Source of the DNA: Diphasiastrum complanatum
Taxonomy: Eukaryota; Streptophyta; Lycopodiopsida; Lycopodiales; Lycopodiaceae
NCBI GenBank assembly: GCA_029204225.1
Contig: CM055095.1
Location: 76,259,431 to 76,323,430, forward strand
DNA: 64,000 nucleotides
Reading direction: 5' to 3'
Positions 10,841-21,340 of the stretch are shown piece by piece (the stretch's first letter is position 1; each line of letters opens with the position of its first letter). The notes beneath the pieces were generated by a model. It saw only the letters and a list, made by a program, of their open reading frames with translations, did not search any database and was not told the origin of the DNA. Position numbers and translations under genes: made by a program.

Positions 10841-11634
10841 TTCAAGGTAGGGTATCAATATGACGCGCCAACGAGAAGGAAAAGCAAATATTCAACAGGG
10901 GAGGCGCGTGATGGTGATATGAGGGATGGCGTATCACCACGACGCACGGGGGGGACAAATGTACTGGTATGTGGGCGTGTGGTAGCGATATGCGTCTAAC
11001 GAGGAGCGGAAGTGAACAAAGAAAACTAACGAGAGCCAGAGAATGAGAATAAAAGAACTGAAATATGAGTCGAAAACGTCTTTTTATACCTGTAGAACGT
11101 CCCATCATATTCGCACGTGTGATGTGACACCTCCACTCCCCGCACGTGTGGTCACACGTGTCATCACACGCATATGTCACGTGTCAGGATATTAGCACTT
11201 CGTAGATCACACGGCTGGCAGCACATGCGAGGACACATGGCGACATATGGACCACACACGCGTCACAAGACGACTGGGCCGTACGATCGTAGAGCTGGCA
11301 TGCACGTGCAAGGACACGTGTCAGGATCCGAAGTGTACACGTGTCATTCAGAATGATTTCGCCGTCGTTTTCACATGTGTGGCAATTTTGACCACACGTT
11401 ACTGAGACACGTGTACGGTTTAGATGCTCTGTATTAGACTATATATATGAGTGTCATTTCTGTAATTCAGTTTGGCATATTGATCCAATTAACTGTCCCG
11501 CTCCAAATCTGTTCGTACAATATTGCTACCACGCACCCAACAGAGAGTTCCATAGTTGCACTGATTCCCTGGCGCGTGGTTCCGATATTCGGATTTGCGT
11601 TATGTCCCCTTGCTAACCGGCGCGTCATATCGAT
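10841..11634. promoter_or_regulatory. Bidirectional promoter between genes B and C, with CACGTG cluster
   Basis: This 794-bp interval separates the divergent starts of gene B and gene C. Two TATA boxes face outward: TATAAAAA on the minus strand at 11081-11088 and TATATATA on the plus strand at 11440-11447. Between them are eight perfect CACGTG hexamers, at 11114, 11143, 11155, 11178, 11303, 11315, 11338 and 11408, mostly as ACACGTGTC or GCACGTGTG. CACGTG is the plant G-box/ABRE core bound by bZIP and bHLH factors, so abscisic-acid, stress or light control is plausible by inference. The non-coding stretches 10841-11080 and 11448-11634 would be the two 5' UTRs. Confidence 0.7.
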
Positions 11635-12463
11635 ATGGCCTCCTCGTCTGCTAGTTCGATCGATCTACTATAAAGCTCTTAGTCTTTTCCTTGTTGATGC
11701 TGAGGTTAGCAACAGACAGGACCATTTTTTGTCCTATTTTGATTTTCAGTTTGACATAGAGAGATTTGTTATTGAGCACAGGGAAATTTTTCCTAAACTG
11801 TACAAGGATTTTTATGACTGCTTGCAACAGGGTACCCTTCTGATAGACGACCTGAGGTTTGTGCATTTCACAGATTTGTCTCATGCTCAGCCTAGTGCCA
11901 AGCAAAGGCATGATCGTAAGTTTACCAAACTTATCGATCTGTTTAAACGTGTCATACCCTGTGAGGAACACAATCGAGTATGTCGCTTCGTTCAGGAGGG
12001 TATGGCCTTCGTGTTTTTCTTATCTGCTCTTATCCCTGACGAGGCAGAATCTTCTGGGTCGTCCATGATTGGTTTGCCTGCCCCTACCACTCGTGTGGCA
12101 TCAAAGGTTTCCATTACGGATGAGGTTTTAGGAGATGTAGAGGAGGCCAAACAAGCACAACAATATGATCCTGCCAAGGCTCGTTCTCTGTCTATCTCTC
12201 CCTTATCTACCGTGAGCGAGATTGACCAGAGCAGAACCCTGATGGACCTCCCTGTGTACCATACGGATGATGTTGCATTCTTATCAATTAGCGACATCGG
12301 AGACATAATGGATCTCAGAGAAGATGAGATATTATCTCTTATGTCAAGGATGATTTCTAAATTTAAAAATTGGTCATTACTTGCATTCAAATTTAACATA
12401 ATATTATGTAAATGTGCATTATCTTCTTTTGTTTGTAATAATGCGGTCTCTTTTTCTCTATAG
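11635..12463 (+). pseudogene. Gene C: unrecognised protein, divergent partner of gene B
   Basis: The start is ATG at 11635 (MASSSASSIDLL), about 190 bp below a TATA box. After one frame change near 11675 the reading continues as YKALSLFLVDAEVSNRQDHF and through FDIERFVIEHREIFPKLYKD, then DFYDCLQQGTLLIDDLRFVH and RKFTKLIDLFKRVIPCEEHN. An acidic, Ser-rich region follows (IPDEAESSGSSMIGLPAPTT to ISDIGDIMDLREDE). The frame has no stop until 12463, but the last 100 bp look non-coding, so an unseen intron or earlier end near 12350 is likely. There is no membrane segment or catalytic motif I recognise. It is predicted soluble and largely helical in the first 150 residues. Confidence 0.55.
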
Positions 12464-13260
12464 TCAGCAAGCAAACCATTTAACATACATTCTAAACTCT
12501 GTCTTTTTCAGAACTGAGTTTGCAACACCATAAGTCATCAATCTTTCACAATAACCCAATAAACTGTTTTCTCCGTCACACAAAAACTTTATTAATTGTG
12601 TGATGGATTGGAATTGTGAAGCTTGCATCGAGCTCAGATCCAATGGATACAAACTTCTGTCAATCCACAAATCGTAATTCTTTTTTTGGTTGATTCTGTG
12701 AGCGATCATATCAAGTGGAGAAACTGTGGATTTTTTCACTACTCCTCTTTTAGCTATCGGAGCATTCTCGGCAGGGAGAACAATGTGTAGATGAAATTGA
12801 GACATCTTCGCAAACATCAGATGACAGACCAAAAAGAAAATAGACACTATTATTCATCCATGACATACCTGAGATTCCATGTTTATTCTCTCGCTAGTTA
12901 AAACGAGGGACACAATCTCATTTTCAAATTTGAAAAAGTTAGTTGATGAGCATCATAGGTTCTTGAAGTCGCAGTTGCATACGTCATAATCGTGTCATGT
13001 TAACTACACATTACTAGTAAGGTTAAGCTAAACTGGGCCGAAAGTCCGTTGGAGTTTTAAAATCCGGTGTTTTTTTTGTCCTACGTGGCATTTCTTAGAC
13101 GGCCCTTTTGATGTTTGTAACTCCTCTAATGATTTTTCCCATTTCAGGACCGTATTGTAATGTTGCTTCACTTGTTTCTTCGTCATTGGTCTTGCAGCCT
13201 TTTCTTCCTTCAATATAACTGCGTTAGGTGGTTTTATTGTTGGTTCTTCAGGAATATCTC
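12375..13260 (-). pseudogene. Gene D: unrecognised, partly coiled-coil protein
   Basis: Minus-strand coding-like pieces in order. Near 13250-13030: EEPTIKPPNAVILKEEKAAR then MTKKQVKQHYNTVLKWEKSL, basic and helical. Near 12950-12870: FENEIVSLVLTSERINMESQ ending at a donor CAG|GTATGT. Near 12810-12490: LPAENAPIAKRGVVKKSTVS, DLWIDRSLYPLDLSSMQASQ and LCDGENSLLGYCERLMTYGV. After a frame change at about 12510: LNGLLADYREKETALLQTKE, a coiled coil. The exon joins are only partly resolved. The gene converges on gene C, and the two coding signals meet or overlap around 12350-12460. No known domain was recognised. Confidence 0.45.
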
Positions 13261-13532
13261 AGATTCCAAACCTCGCCGGGATCCATGCGATTTAGAATCT
13301 ACTCATCTTTGAGTTCATATTCACTAGAAAAGTGATTGGCGTATCCAAAGTTCGATCAGGTAAACGAATCTCGCTCAAGTTTGATTGATATTGGTCATAC
13401 AAGTTTTATTTGCATTTGATGATATGCATTATCAATTTATTAAACATAATTTGAGTTTTATGGGTTTGTTACAGATCATGTTTGGTGTCAAAGAACTATG
13501 TAACAGATCGTTCATGCATTGGATCTTCTTTA

Positions 13533-15085
13533 AGTCATGTTTTACCAAGAAAGTCAGCAAAGGCAATGATGAAACATGCTCAATTTGAAAAAATGGAAAA
13601 TGAAATTGCATAGACTGTTTTGAATAAGGTTCAAACTTACTAGGATGCAAATGTGATACTAGGTGCATGAGATTTTTCTGGACTTAGCAGAAATGCTTAT
13701 TCTACTTTTTTTAGAATAGTTAAAGAAGCCTATTCTCAAGTGATGTTGAAGACAACTTATCTTCTTCATCCATATTGGGTAATATTAGCAAAAAAAATAT
13801 TACAATGACGGAATGTTCAAAGTAGTTGGCCAACCACTTCAAATAACTGAATTATACAAATTAGAATATGGTGAGCTCAATTACAACGATTGCAATAATA
13901 TTTTCCTTGATATTGAAAATGTTCTAAAATACATTATTCAATTCTATAAACTAGACGAACATCAAGTAAATAGAAAGATCATTATTGTAATAAAATTGGA
14001 TGAATCCGAAAGCATCAAAGGTCAAAAGTTGAAACGAGTGAGTCTCACTTTGAAGAACAAAATTTGAGACACAGATGATCGAACATTTAGTGTTCAATCA
14101 AAAACTCACATAGGGTGGTTGGCAGCTTTCCAGGTATACAATTCAATTTTCTTTTTAAGTATCATTATTAACATTTCATACATTGCCATTTTTTATTAAC
14201 ATGTCATGCATTACTGGCTTCTCTACAGGACTTGAAAGAGGACCATAAATACTTTCATGGATATTTTGACGAACAAATTATGGCGAGATTATAAAGAGAC
14301 ATTTGGAGGGTGAGAAATTTACAGTCGAAAACCATGGAAGTTTTCAAATTCAATGGCACCTTGCAGGGGATTTGAAAACATTGAAATGGGGTAAAGCAGC
14401 TATTAAAAGGTTGGAAGAAGTTCTTTCAAAGGCAAGATTGAATAAAGGGAATTTCGTCATTGAAAAAAGTGATAGACTATTTGGCAAAAAAGGAAATGTT
14501 CCTAATAAGCCATCAATTGGAGGTGCTAAAACAAGAAGGTTCTTATTCAAATCACACGTGCAAAGAATCTAGTGTCAGATTTGGAATTTGAAAAGAAATT
14601 GTTCAAGCAACATGAACACTGGAAGTAAGTAATCGAGTGGAAAAGAGACAAGTGTGGAACAATTTAGACTAACTCATAGGTGTTATTAGGAAAGAAAACT
14701 TATCATCAGAAGATATGAGGACTTTGCAAAATCATTGCACAATAATTGTAAAATCTGTACATGATGGTTGGGGAAAAGAAAACGTTACACATTATGTGGT
14801 ACTGATCTATTTCGTTTTATGGTACTTATCTCATTCATGATTATATTTTTTTCAACTGATGTTACTTGTTTCAACTCTTGTTTGCAACACATTTTTCTTT
14901 ATCATATAACTTATTTTGCAAATGAATTTGGGAGCTTAAGTATTTGGTCTTCTCAAGGCATGGAAAAATCACATTGGCAAGCGAGAGGAGCATTTGATAG
15001 AGCTACAAATCATGGAGGACACAATTCAAAAAATAAATATTTAGTTCAACTTTTTCATTGGTTTTACAAAAGAGCACAATTTTGA
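13533..15085 (+). pseudogene. Gene E: decayed protein resembling an RNase H-fold transposase
   Basis: The plus-strand frame from 13533 reads SHVLPRKSAKAMMKHAQFEK, then DFSGLSRNAYSTFFRIVKEA. After a frame change at about 13810 it reads MFKVVGQPLQITELYKLEYG, then RKIIIVIKLDESESIKGQKL and KRVSLTLKNKI. An intron (14134-14228, CAG|GTATAC to CTACAG) follows, then DLKEDHKYFHGYFDEQIMAR and, in another frame, SFQIQWHLAGDLKTLKWGKA. A strand carrying Asp (IKLDES) followed later by WHLAGDLK is the layout of the first two catalytic Asp residues in many RNase H-fold transposases, and similar phrases occur in unclassified eukaryotic repeat proteins (from memory). Several in-frame stops make it inactive. The stretch 14768-15085 (GSLSIWSSQGMEKSHWQARG, AFDRATNHGGHNSKNKY) may be its C-terminal region. 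Confidence 0.45.
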
Positions 15086-15189
15086 TATCAAGCTAAAAAC
15101 TCACCAAATGTTATGATTTTTTGTAAGGCATTCAAATTCATTACAAAAGAGAGATCCTTGTAATATATCAATAATTTATTACAGAAGAT

Positions 15190-16284
15190 TGTTTAATTTT
15201 CATCATGATCCTCTTCAAGATTCAGACAGATGGTATTGTCATGAAGGAATAATCTCCTTTCATATGGATCTAGAAATTCTAAATTTTTCCTTTTGCTCAT
15301 ATCAATGTAATCCGAATAAAGGGCCATTGCAGATGATCTTTTCGTAGTCTCATTGGGAGTATAACCCAATATTTTAATGGCCAAATCCCTTTTCACAAAA
15401 ACTATTCTATATGTTCCTTTGGCGTATGTATGGCCTCCTAAACAAATAGATAATGACTTGATGGCCATAATGACAGTGGTAGCATGTGAATTAAAAGATG
15501 AATAATATAAGATAGAGACACATATTTTCTCCCAGCTGATACACCTTAGACGCCTCCATGTCTCATACCAAAGGCATTTATTTCAATAGCATCTTGTAAA
15601 GGAGTCAAGAAAATAAATTTAAAATGATAGATAGCAATGCAAACTAAAACTTCAACATAGTGTTTGAATAAAGAAAACTACACAACATCAATATCTACTT
15701 ACTAAATTATAATCATTGTATTTAACGACGGTTGTTCTGCTAATGTCATGTCCTCCAATGGCCTCTACATTGTTCGAGGGGATATATTGAGTCCTTGGAG
15801 GATATTTTTTTTGGAATTCCAAAAATTCCTCCTTTGTAGCCAAAGTTTTTTCATAGGCTTTCAATTTTTCAATTACGGCCTCCAATGTCTCATCGCCAGA
15901 TTCCCAATTGCCATCTTTATTATAATCTATCTCACTTTCAAGATCATTATATGTGTAATCAATAATGTAAGAAAATTCTGATAAATGTTGTGCAAAAAAT
16001 GAGAGGATTTCATCCTCTCATATATTCAAATCATCTTCTATATCACTAAAAGAAATATAACTGTCTATACATTGAGTAGAGTTAATGGATTAATGGGAGA
16101 TGCAGATGGAAGAGAGTCAAAGAGGATTATAGAATGAGGGAGAGTTTTCTGATAATCTGAAGCCATAGATGCTTCAGCTTCAACCTCTATGTCAGTATCT
16201 ACTTCATCTACATCATCTGGTTGCATCACAAATGACTTTTGGCTCAATAGTGGCATTACATGTGGATTTGACCAATTTGCCAAC
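15190..16284 (-). pseudogene. Gene F: unrecognised acidic protein
   Basis: From 16284 down: MANWSNPHVMPLLSQKSFVM, then a very acidic stretch (QPDDVDEVDTDIEVEAEASM). After a frame change near 16095 it reads STQCIDSYISFSDIEDDLNI, one TGA, then EDEILSFFAQHLSEFSYIID, DLESEIDYNKDGNWESGDET, a helix LEAVIEKLKAYEKTLATKEE and FLEFQKKYPPRTQYIPSNNV. A donor TTA|GTAAGT lies near 15698. A second exon holds GGHTYAKGTYRIVFVKRDLA, IKILGYTPNETTKRSSAMAL and LDPYERRLFLHDNTICLNLE, with its stop at 15193. About 290 codons. It converges on gene E. I recognise no family. Acidity and lack of membrane segments suggest a soluble, possibly nuclear, protein. Confidence 0.45.
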
Positions 16285-16896
16285 TATGCCAATTTTTGGC
16301 CCTATCACAACTCTACATAAAGATGCTTGACATAAAACTTTGTGACACCCCTAAAGTTAACATCATAAACTATTTTTGGCTTTTTCTACATGTAGGAACA
16401 TGCTCCACACATGTGATATTTTCCTCAAAAACTAAAAACATAAAACAACCAAGATAGATTTTGACCATTTTTTCACACTCCTCAAAAACTAGCTTGGTAA
16501 GATCAAGGAGTTTGTGAAACTTTTTGAGTGGATCCTTTTGTATGTATATGAAGTAAAAGACCAGCAAAAGGATCCATCATAGCAGAGCACCTCACCAAAT
16601 CCATGATAAGATCTCTTCTGACTTTCGACTTTGGAACTCCTTTGAGCTCCTAATTTGTCCTTGATGCACTTTGTGTTGAGCTCCCTTGAGCTCCAGATTT
16701 GTTCAGTTCCGCACAGGTATCAAGGCTCCCTGAGCCAAAGGATTTATCGTTTGATTGCCCACTTTATGGTCCACTCCGTGCCTTGTTGCTTCTGCACCTT
16801 GATTTCTCTCCTTGTCCCAGATTGATCTTGATACTTTTCCATCTTGGCTCTTTAAGGTAGGCAAAGATTGAGTACTTCGCAATGCACCTCTCACTT
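16285..16896. other. Non-coding stretch, nothing recognised
   Basis: Short unrelated frames only. Several CTTGAGCTCC / GAGCTCCC-like phrases recur near 16630-16700, without a clear repeat unit. Confidence 0.5.
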
Positions 16897-17262
16897 AGCT
16901 TGAAGTAGCTCTTTGAATCAGCCCAAATGTAACCATTGACCTCGTGAAAAGCCAAAGGGTCGCACCAGTTTGATTCGCATCCGAACTAACTCTTCGCGTT
17001 TGTTTGAAGCACCATGTCCGTCACGCAAAACTTGACTTTCACAATTCCATCACTGGTCAGTTGCCTCACAGTCAAAACAAGAAGTGTACATCGAGCTTGG
17101 CTTCAAGTAGCTCTCTTTGAATCAGACACATACACCCAGAGTTTGCACTAGTCCGATCTCAATGCGAACTGCCCCTTAGCGTCCGTTCGAAATACCAAGT
17201 CTCTCATACAAGACTCAACTTTCACAGTTCCTTCATTGATCAGCTGCCTTACACGTAACACA
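16897..17262. repeat. Diverged tandem duplication, two copies of about 165-190 bp
   Basis: Copy 1 (about 16897-17087) and copy 2 (about 17098-17262) share blocks in the same order: TAGCTCT..TTTGAATCAG, a CCAGTTTGATTC/CTAGTCCGATCTC block, AACTTGACTTTCACA / GACTCAACTTTCACA, and CAGTTGCCTCAC / CAGCTGCCTTAC. On the minus strand both can be read as related peptides (QLTSDGIVKVKFC versus QLINEGTVKVESC), so the duplication may come from an old coding repeat. The copies are strongly diverged, hence old. Confidence 0.6.
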
Positions 17263-17634
17263 AGCCCAGTCGATCCGATTGGGAACTAAAACTTCATGAT
17301 GCTCTATGGGCCTACCGCACTACCCCGATAGTCAGCCATTTCTCTCAGGTGATTGTGCATGCATGTAAAATAACAAGCATGCCTTGCCCCCTTCATCTAT
17401 TTTCTTTGGATATGCAAAAGCTTTGTGAGCCTATGCATTCGTTCCACATGTACAAGCCTTATGAGCCTATACATTATAGACGTCATTTTGCACGCCCTCG
17501 TTTGGTTGAGAAGAAGATGTGCAAGCATGGAAGTTTGATTCCAAATTGGAAAACACAATTCTGAATATGGAGATTTATGCTTCTACATCGACGTGAGAGG
17601 CTCATGCAAGTGATCGTGTTGTAGCTTCTCTCTC

Positions 17635-18802
17635 CCATCGCAGTTGATAAACACTGGATTTGGGTGCAATAATGAAGAAATGGATTTTTAACCCATCGAA
17701 GCCTCTACTACTCAACATTCTATTGAAGAAAAATGAGATATTCGTGTCTTGAGCCAACATCTTTTGAACGTATGATGAAGTGTACTCAATTGCTGGTTAG
17801 CACTCTTTGAGTCAACTCACAAGTGATCTTTCGGCCTAGCTCTCTTTCCATAAAGCTGAGAATTGATGGAAACGCTATTTGATCTCTGAAGCTCCATGAT
17901 CGATTGAGTACCCTAGGGACATATTCAAAAGAGGGGATCAACTTACATCAAATGGTAAGGAGATATTACATCATAATTATTTTCGTGCAACATGGGGAGT
18001 GCCAGTTATACGCGCCGACTTGTTTGATAGGCGGTGGTATTTTGTCAACCGTTAGGCCTAGATATTTTGCTAGGCAGTTCCAACGGCGAATGTGACTAAA
18101 TTGACCCCTGACCAAGGTGGTGTATTTCAACCATGCATGGTGGACGGCCCGCTCTTATGTTTCAAAGAGGTCGAGCTTACAACGTGAGTGTGAACAACAA
18201 GATGTAACAGATAAAACTCATGATATAATATGGTTCCAATTTAAACAAAGCCTAAAGACTAGTATATTACCATGCACACGTCATATGCAAAAACAATACG
18301 ATCATTTCATCATATCTTAAAATGCATATTCTACCATGTTCTGCCATGCAAGCTTAGATTTTACGCATGCTACGACACGAGATAACTCACTTCCAATTAT
18401 AGGGGTACACAAGAAAGCTCACTTCCAATTATAAGGGTTAGCAAAGTGAATGCTCATTCCACAATTAATTCCAATGAAGCTTCAACCTTTACCTCATGCG
18501 TGACGAAGGATGTCGGTGTGCCATGGAAATCCCCAAGTCATGAGAGCTTCGGAGATCCAATAGCATTTCTGTCAATTCTCAGCTTTATGGAAAGAGAGCT
18601 AGGCCGAAAGATCACTTGTGAGTTGACTCAAAGAGTGTTGACCAGCAATTGAGTACACTTCATCATACGTTCAAAAGATCTAGCTCAAGACACAAATATC
18701 TCATTTTTCTTCAATAGAATGTTGAGCAGTAGAGGCTGCGATGGGTAAAAAATCCATTTCTTCATTATTGCACCCAAATCCAGTGTTTATCAACTGCGAT
18801 GG
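17635..18802. repeat. Foldback element: 265-bp inverted arms around a 638-bp loop
   Basis: Left arm 17635-17899 and right arm 18538-18802 are inverted copies of equal length, roughly 93-95% identical by eye. They share CCATCGCAGTTGATAAACAC, the (G)AATGTTGAGCAGTAGAGGCT-type core and AGCTCTCTTTCCATAAAGCT. The match starts and stops abruptly at both ends. The loop has no long reading frame and carries a short direct repeat (CTCACTTCCAATTATA) near 18390 and 18420. The structure suggests a non-autonomous foldback/MITE-like element or a long-hairpin RNA source. Confidence 0.8.
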
Positions 18803-20482
18803 ATAGACAAGGGTATCAACAATGGAAAGATAGGGCTTGATTCACTTCGCTTGGCAAAGACATTTCTAGAGATCTGTCTCTGTGTCAGCGATGGACAAAC
18901 ATGATAAAACCATATTCAACCATGGACAGATAGACAGGACAGAACTAGCTTCAACGAGAGTAAGGCAGGGATCAGAGGTTTAGAATCTCTAATTCTTGAG
19001 GGTTCCCATCGATGGTGCAGGTCCGTATGCAGGGCCACATTATAGGACAGGGCAGCGATGGAGTGAGATGGTTGTTGGCAGTAGTAGGTCGCAGGAGATT
19101 GGTGTGTAGGAGGTGCGTTGGAGCAGACCAACTACAATAAAACCGTATCAACAGGTGCATAGCAGCGATGGTCTAGCTTTCAAGCTACAGTATTTGTCCC
19201 ACACACTAAATAGTCCGCTGGTCTCAGGGTGCTATGGCCAGAACCGAACTAAGCAACTGATGGAGTGCTGAGTTCATGGCTACAGAGCTGGGCTCCCCAC
19301 CAAAACAACTGTATCTGCAAGTGGACAGGTGTGAATGCCCTGGGATGCTTGGGATGCTTCGACATTGGTTTCAGTTGCGCTTCTAGTGGAAACACCAATT
19401 GGTTAGGTATGGAACTACACCCGCACTTCAAGAATTTACTTCAAATATTGCAGGTAATAAGATCCACACATGAAGATGATAGCCGCTTCAACGCACACAC
19501 CTTATTCTTCTCTTATAACCTCGGTTACATTTATTTATAGCACAACAATTCCTCTCTCATGCGATCAAAGAGCCCACTCCCTCCATTACCTACATTCACT
19601 TCCCAAAACTTTGGATCACGCCTCTCACAATTAACCTCAGAACAAAAACAACCTCTTTTGAAACCCTCATCCTTTCAAACAAAGGAGCTTTCTCTCTAAC
19701 ATACACACCTCTTATCAAACCCATCTAAAGAACAAAACGAAAAACATCTTCTCAACAACAGTCATGCTCACTACACATACCACAAATTCTCCTCTCAACA
19801 ATCCATTACTAACATCACTTCCACAAAGCCATCTTCTCAACCATGACACTCATTAGCATGCAACACTCTCACACTCTCCATTCTACATTCTCTCTCAAAC
19901 CCTCACAACAAGCAACAACCAAGCCATCTCACCCACACAACCAATAGTTTGCTTTCCAACTTCTTCCCTATTCATTCTCTCACACAACCAACACAATGAC
20001 TATTCTTTTACAGCCAACCTCTCAATCTATATTTGAAAGGAAAAACCCTCTCCCATCTACTCATCCTTCCACGTGAATGCAAAAAGAGGCCTCTCCCTTT
20101 ATAGGCATCTCTCACACCTTCCCCTTCAAAATGCCATATCTTCATTCTTCAAGCCTTTCACGAAAAGTGTCCTCTCTTGTACATGGCTCTTAGTTGTGAT
20201 TTGACAGAATTGGTACCCTTCTTCTTTTGAAAAAGATGGATTGAGGTCATGGGTACAGGGGTACCACATGTGTGAGCCACTTTTCTCTTTTGCACTTGTT
20301 GGTGGTGTAAATGGTAAGTACTTCTCTTGATTACTCTTCTTAATTGGGTGGTCCTCATTGCTACTTGTGGTCAACTTCTACCACTTTTAGGTAGGGTATT
20401 TTTGTTATGCACTTTTTGGCCTCCACTTGTATTTCCCTTTTGCGTGTCTGTGGCCCATGGCTCAGGCCGTCGAGGTGATTTG
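18803..20482. other. Intergenic DNA, no gene recognised
   Basis: Contains only short frames with no recognisable product. The part 19550-20060 is unusually CA/CT-rich on the plus strand (many CTCTCACAC and ACAACC phrases) but not a clean repeat. The region ends at the target site of the Copia element. Confidence 0.5.
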
Positions 20483-20707
20483 TGACAAAATTTCCAGAAT
20501 TCACACGTGTGGGGAAATATCCACAAGAGTGACTGATCTTAATTAAGCTTTGTGACTGGCACTATAACCTGATTCTAGATTGATCAACAAAATCTAGTTC
20601 AGAAGAAATGGCTAATCCATAATCTAGCATGCTAATTAACTGAATATAATAGCAATGATCAAAGAATGAAAAAATACAAGATTTCAATGTATGAGCATTA
20701 GCCTCAA

Positions 20708-20788
<81 letters not shown>

Positions 20789-21323
20789 AAGCAATATTTG
20801 TTTAGATCCAAAATGACATGAGATAGCTACAAAACTTTGGTTCTTCATCATTGATTGTGTGGAGAGCTACACATATTTATGGAGATTGAGGTAGCTCGAG
20901 GTAGAACCATATCTATCCATTCCAAAATGACATCTAAAGTGACATATAGAGTCTATGTGACATTTGTCACTTGTCATGCATGAAATTCTACCAACTTTTT
21001 ACAAGTGTACTAGTTCTAACTAGAAATGTCCAAATCATCATGCATGTGTCCAATAAACTTTGTGCATGCCTTGCATGCCACTATGGATCACTTACAATTA
21101 ATGCATGTGAGTTGCCACGAGTTTCTACAAGCATAATCATGCTAATTCTATGTCTACAAACTATATGCAAGTTGCATTTATAAAACTAGACAATACATAA
21201 CCATGTAGCTCGAATTCTATCTAGGCCAAACTTGGCATTTTGCATTAATGAGCTACATACTTGCATGGTACAACATTTGTAGCAAGCCAAGAAATCAGTA
21301 TGGATTGTTTTTCAATTTTAACA
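20483..21323 (-). repeat. Copia 3' LTR
   Basis: 841 bp, TG..CA ends, including a long (GA)n tract at 20711-20786. It is nearly identical to the LTR at 25315; the main length difference lies in the microsatellite. Confidence 0.95.
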
Positions 21324-21340
21324 CTCCTCCTAAAAATGAT

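Noticed and set aside
10355-10999. Plus-strand frames opposite the H3 domain
   Set aside because: Antisense shadows of gene B; no homology and no splice or promoter support.
11100-11420. Tandem satellite made of CACGTG words
   Set aside because: The hexamers are unevenly spaced in otherwise unrelated sequence and framed by TATA boxes and divergent starts, which fits a promoter better.
7482-16284. Reading the six-gene cluster as a Polinton or giant-virus insertion because it has a Ulp1-type protease
   Set aside because: No capsid, packaging ATPase or DNA polymerase B was seen, and the genes carry spliceosomal introns; the H3 tail and Ulp1 look eukaryotic.
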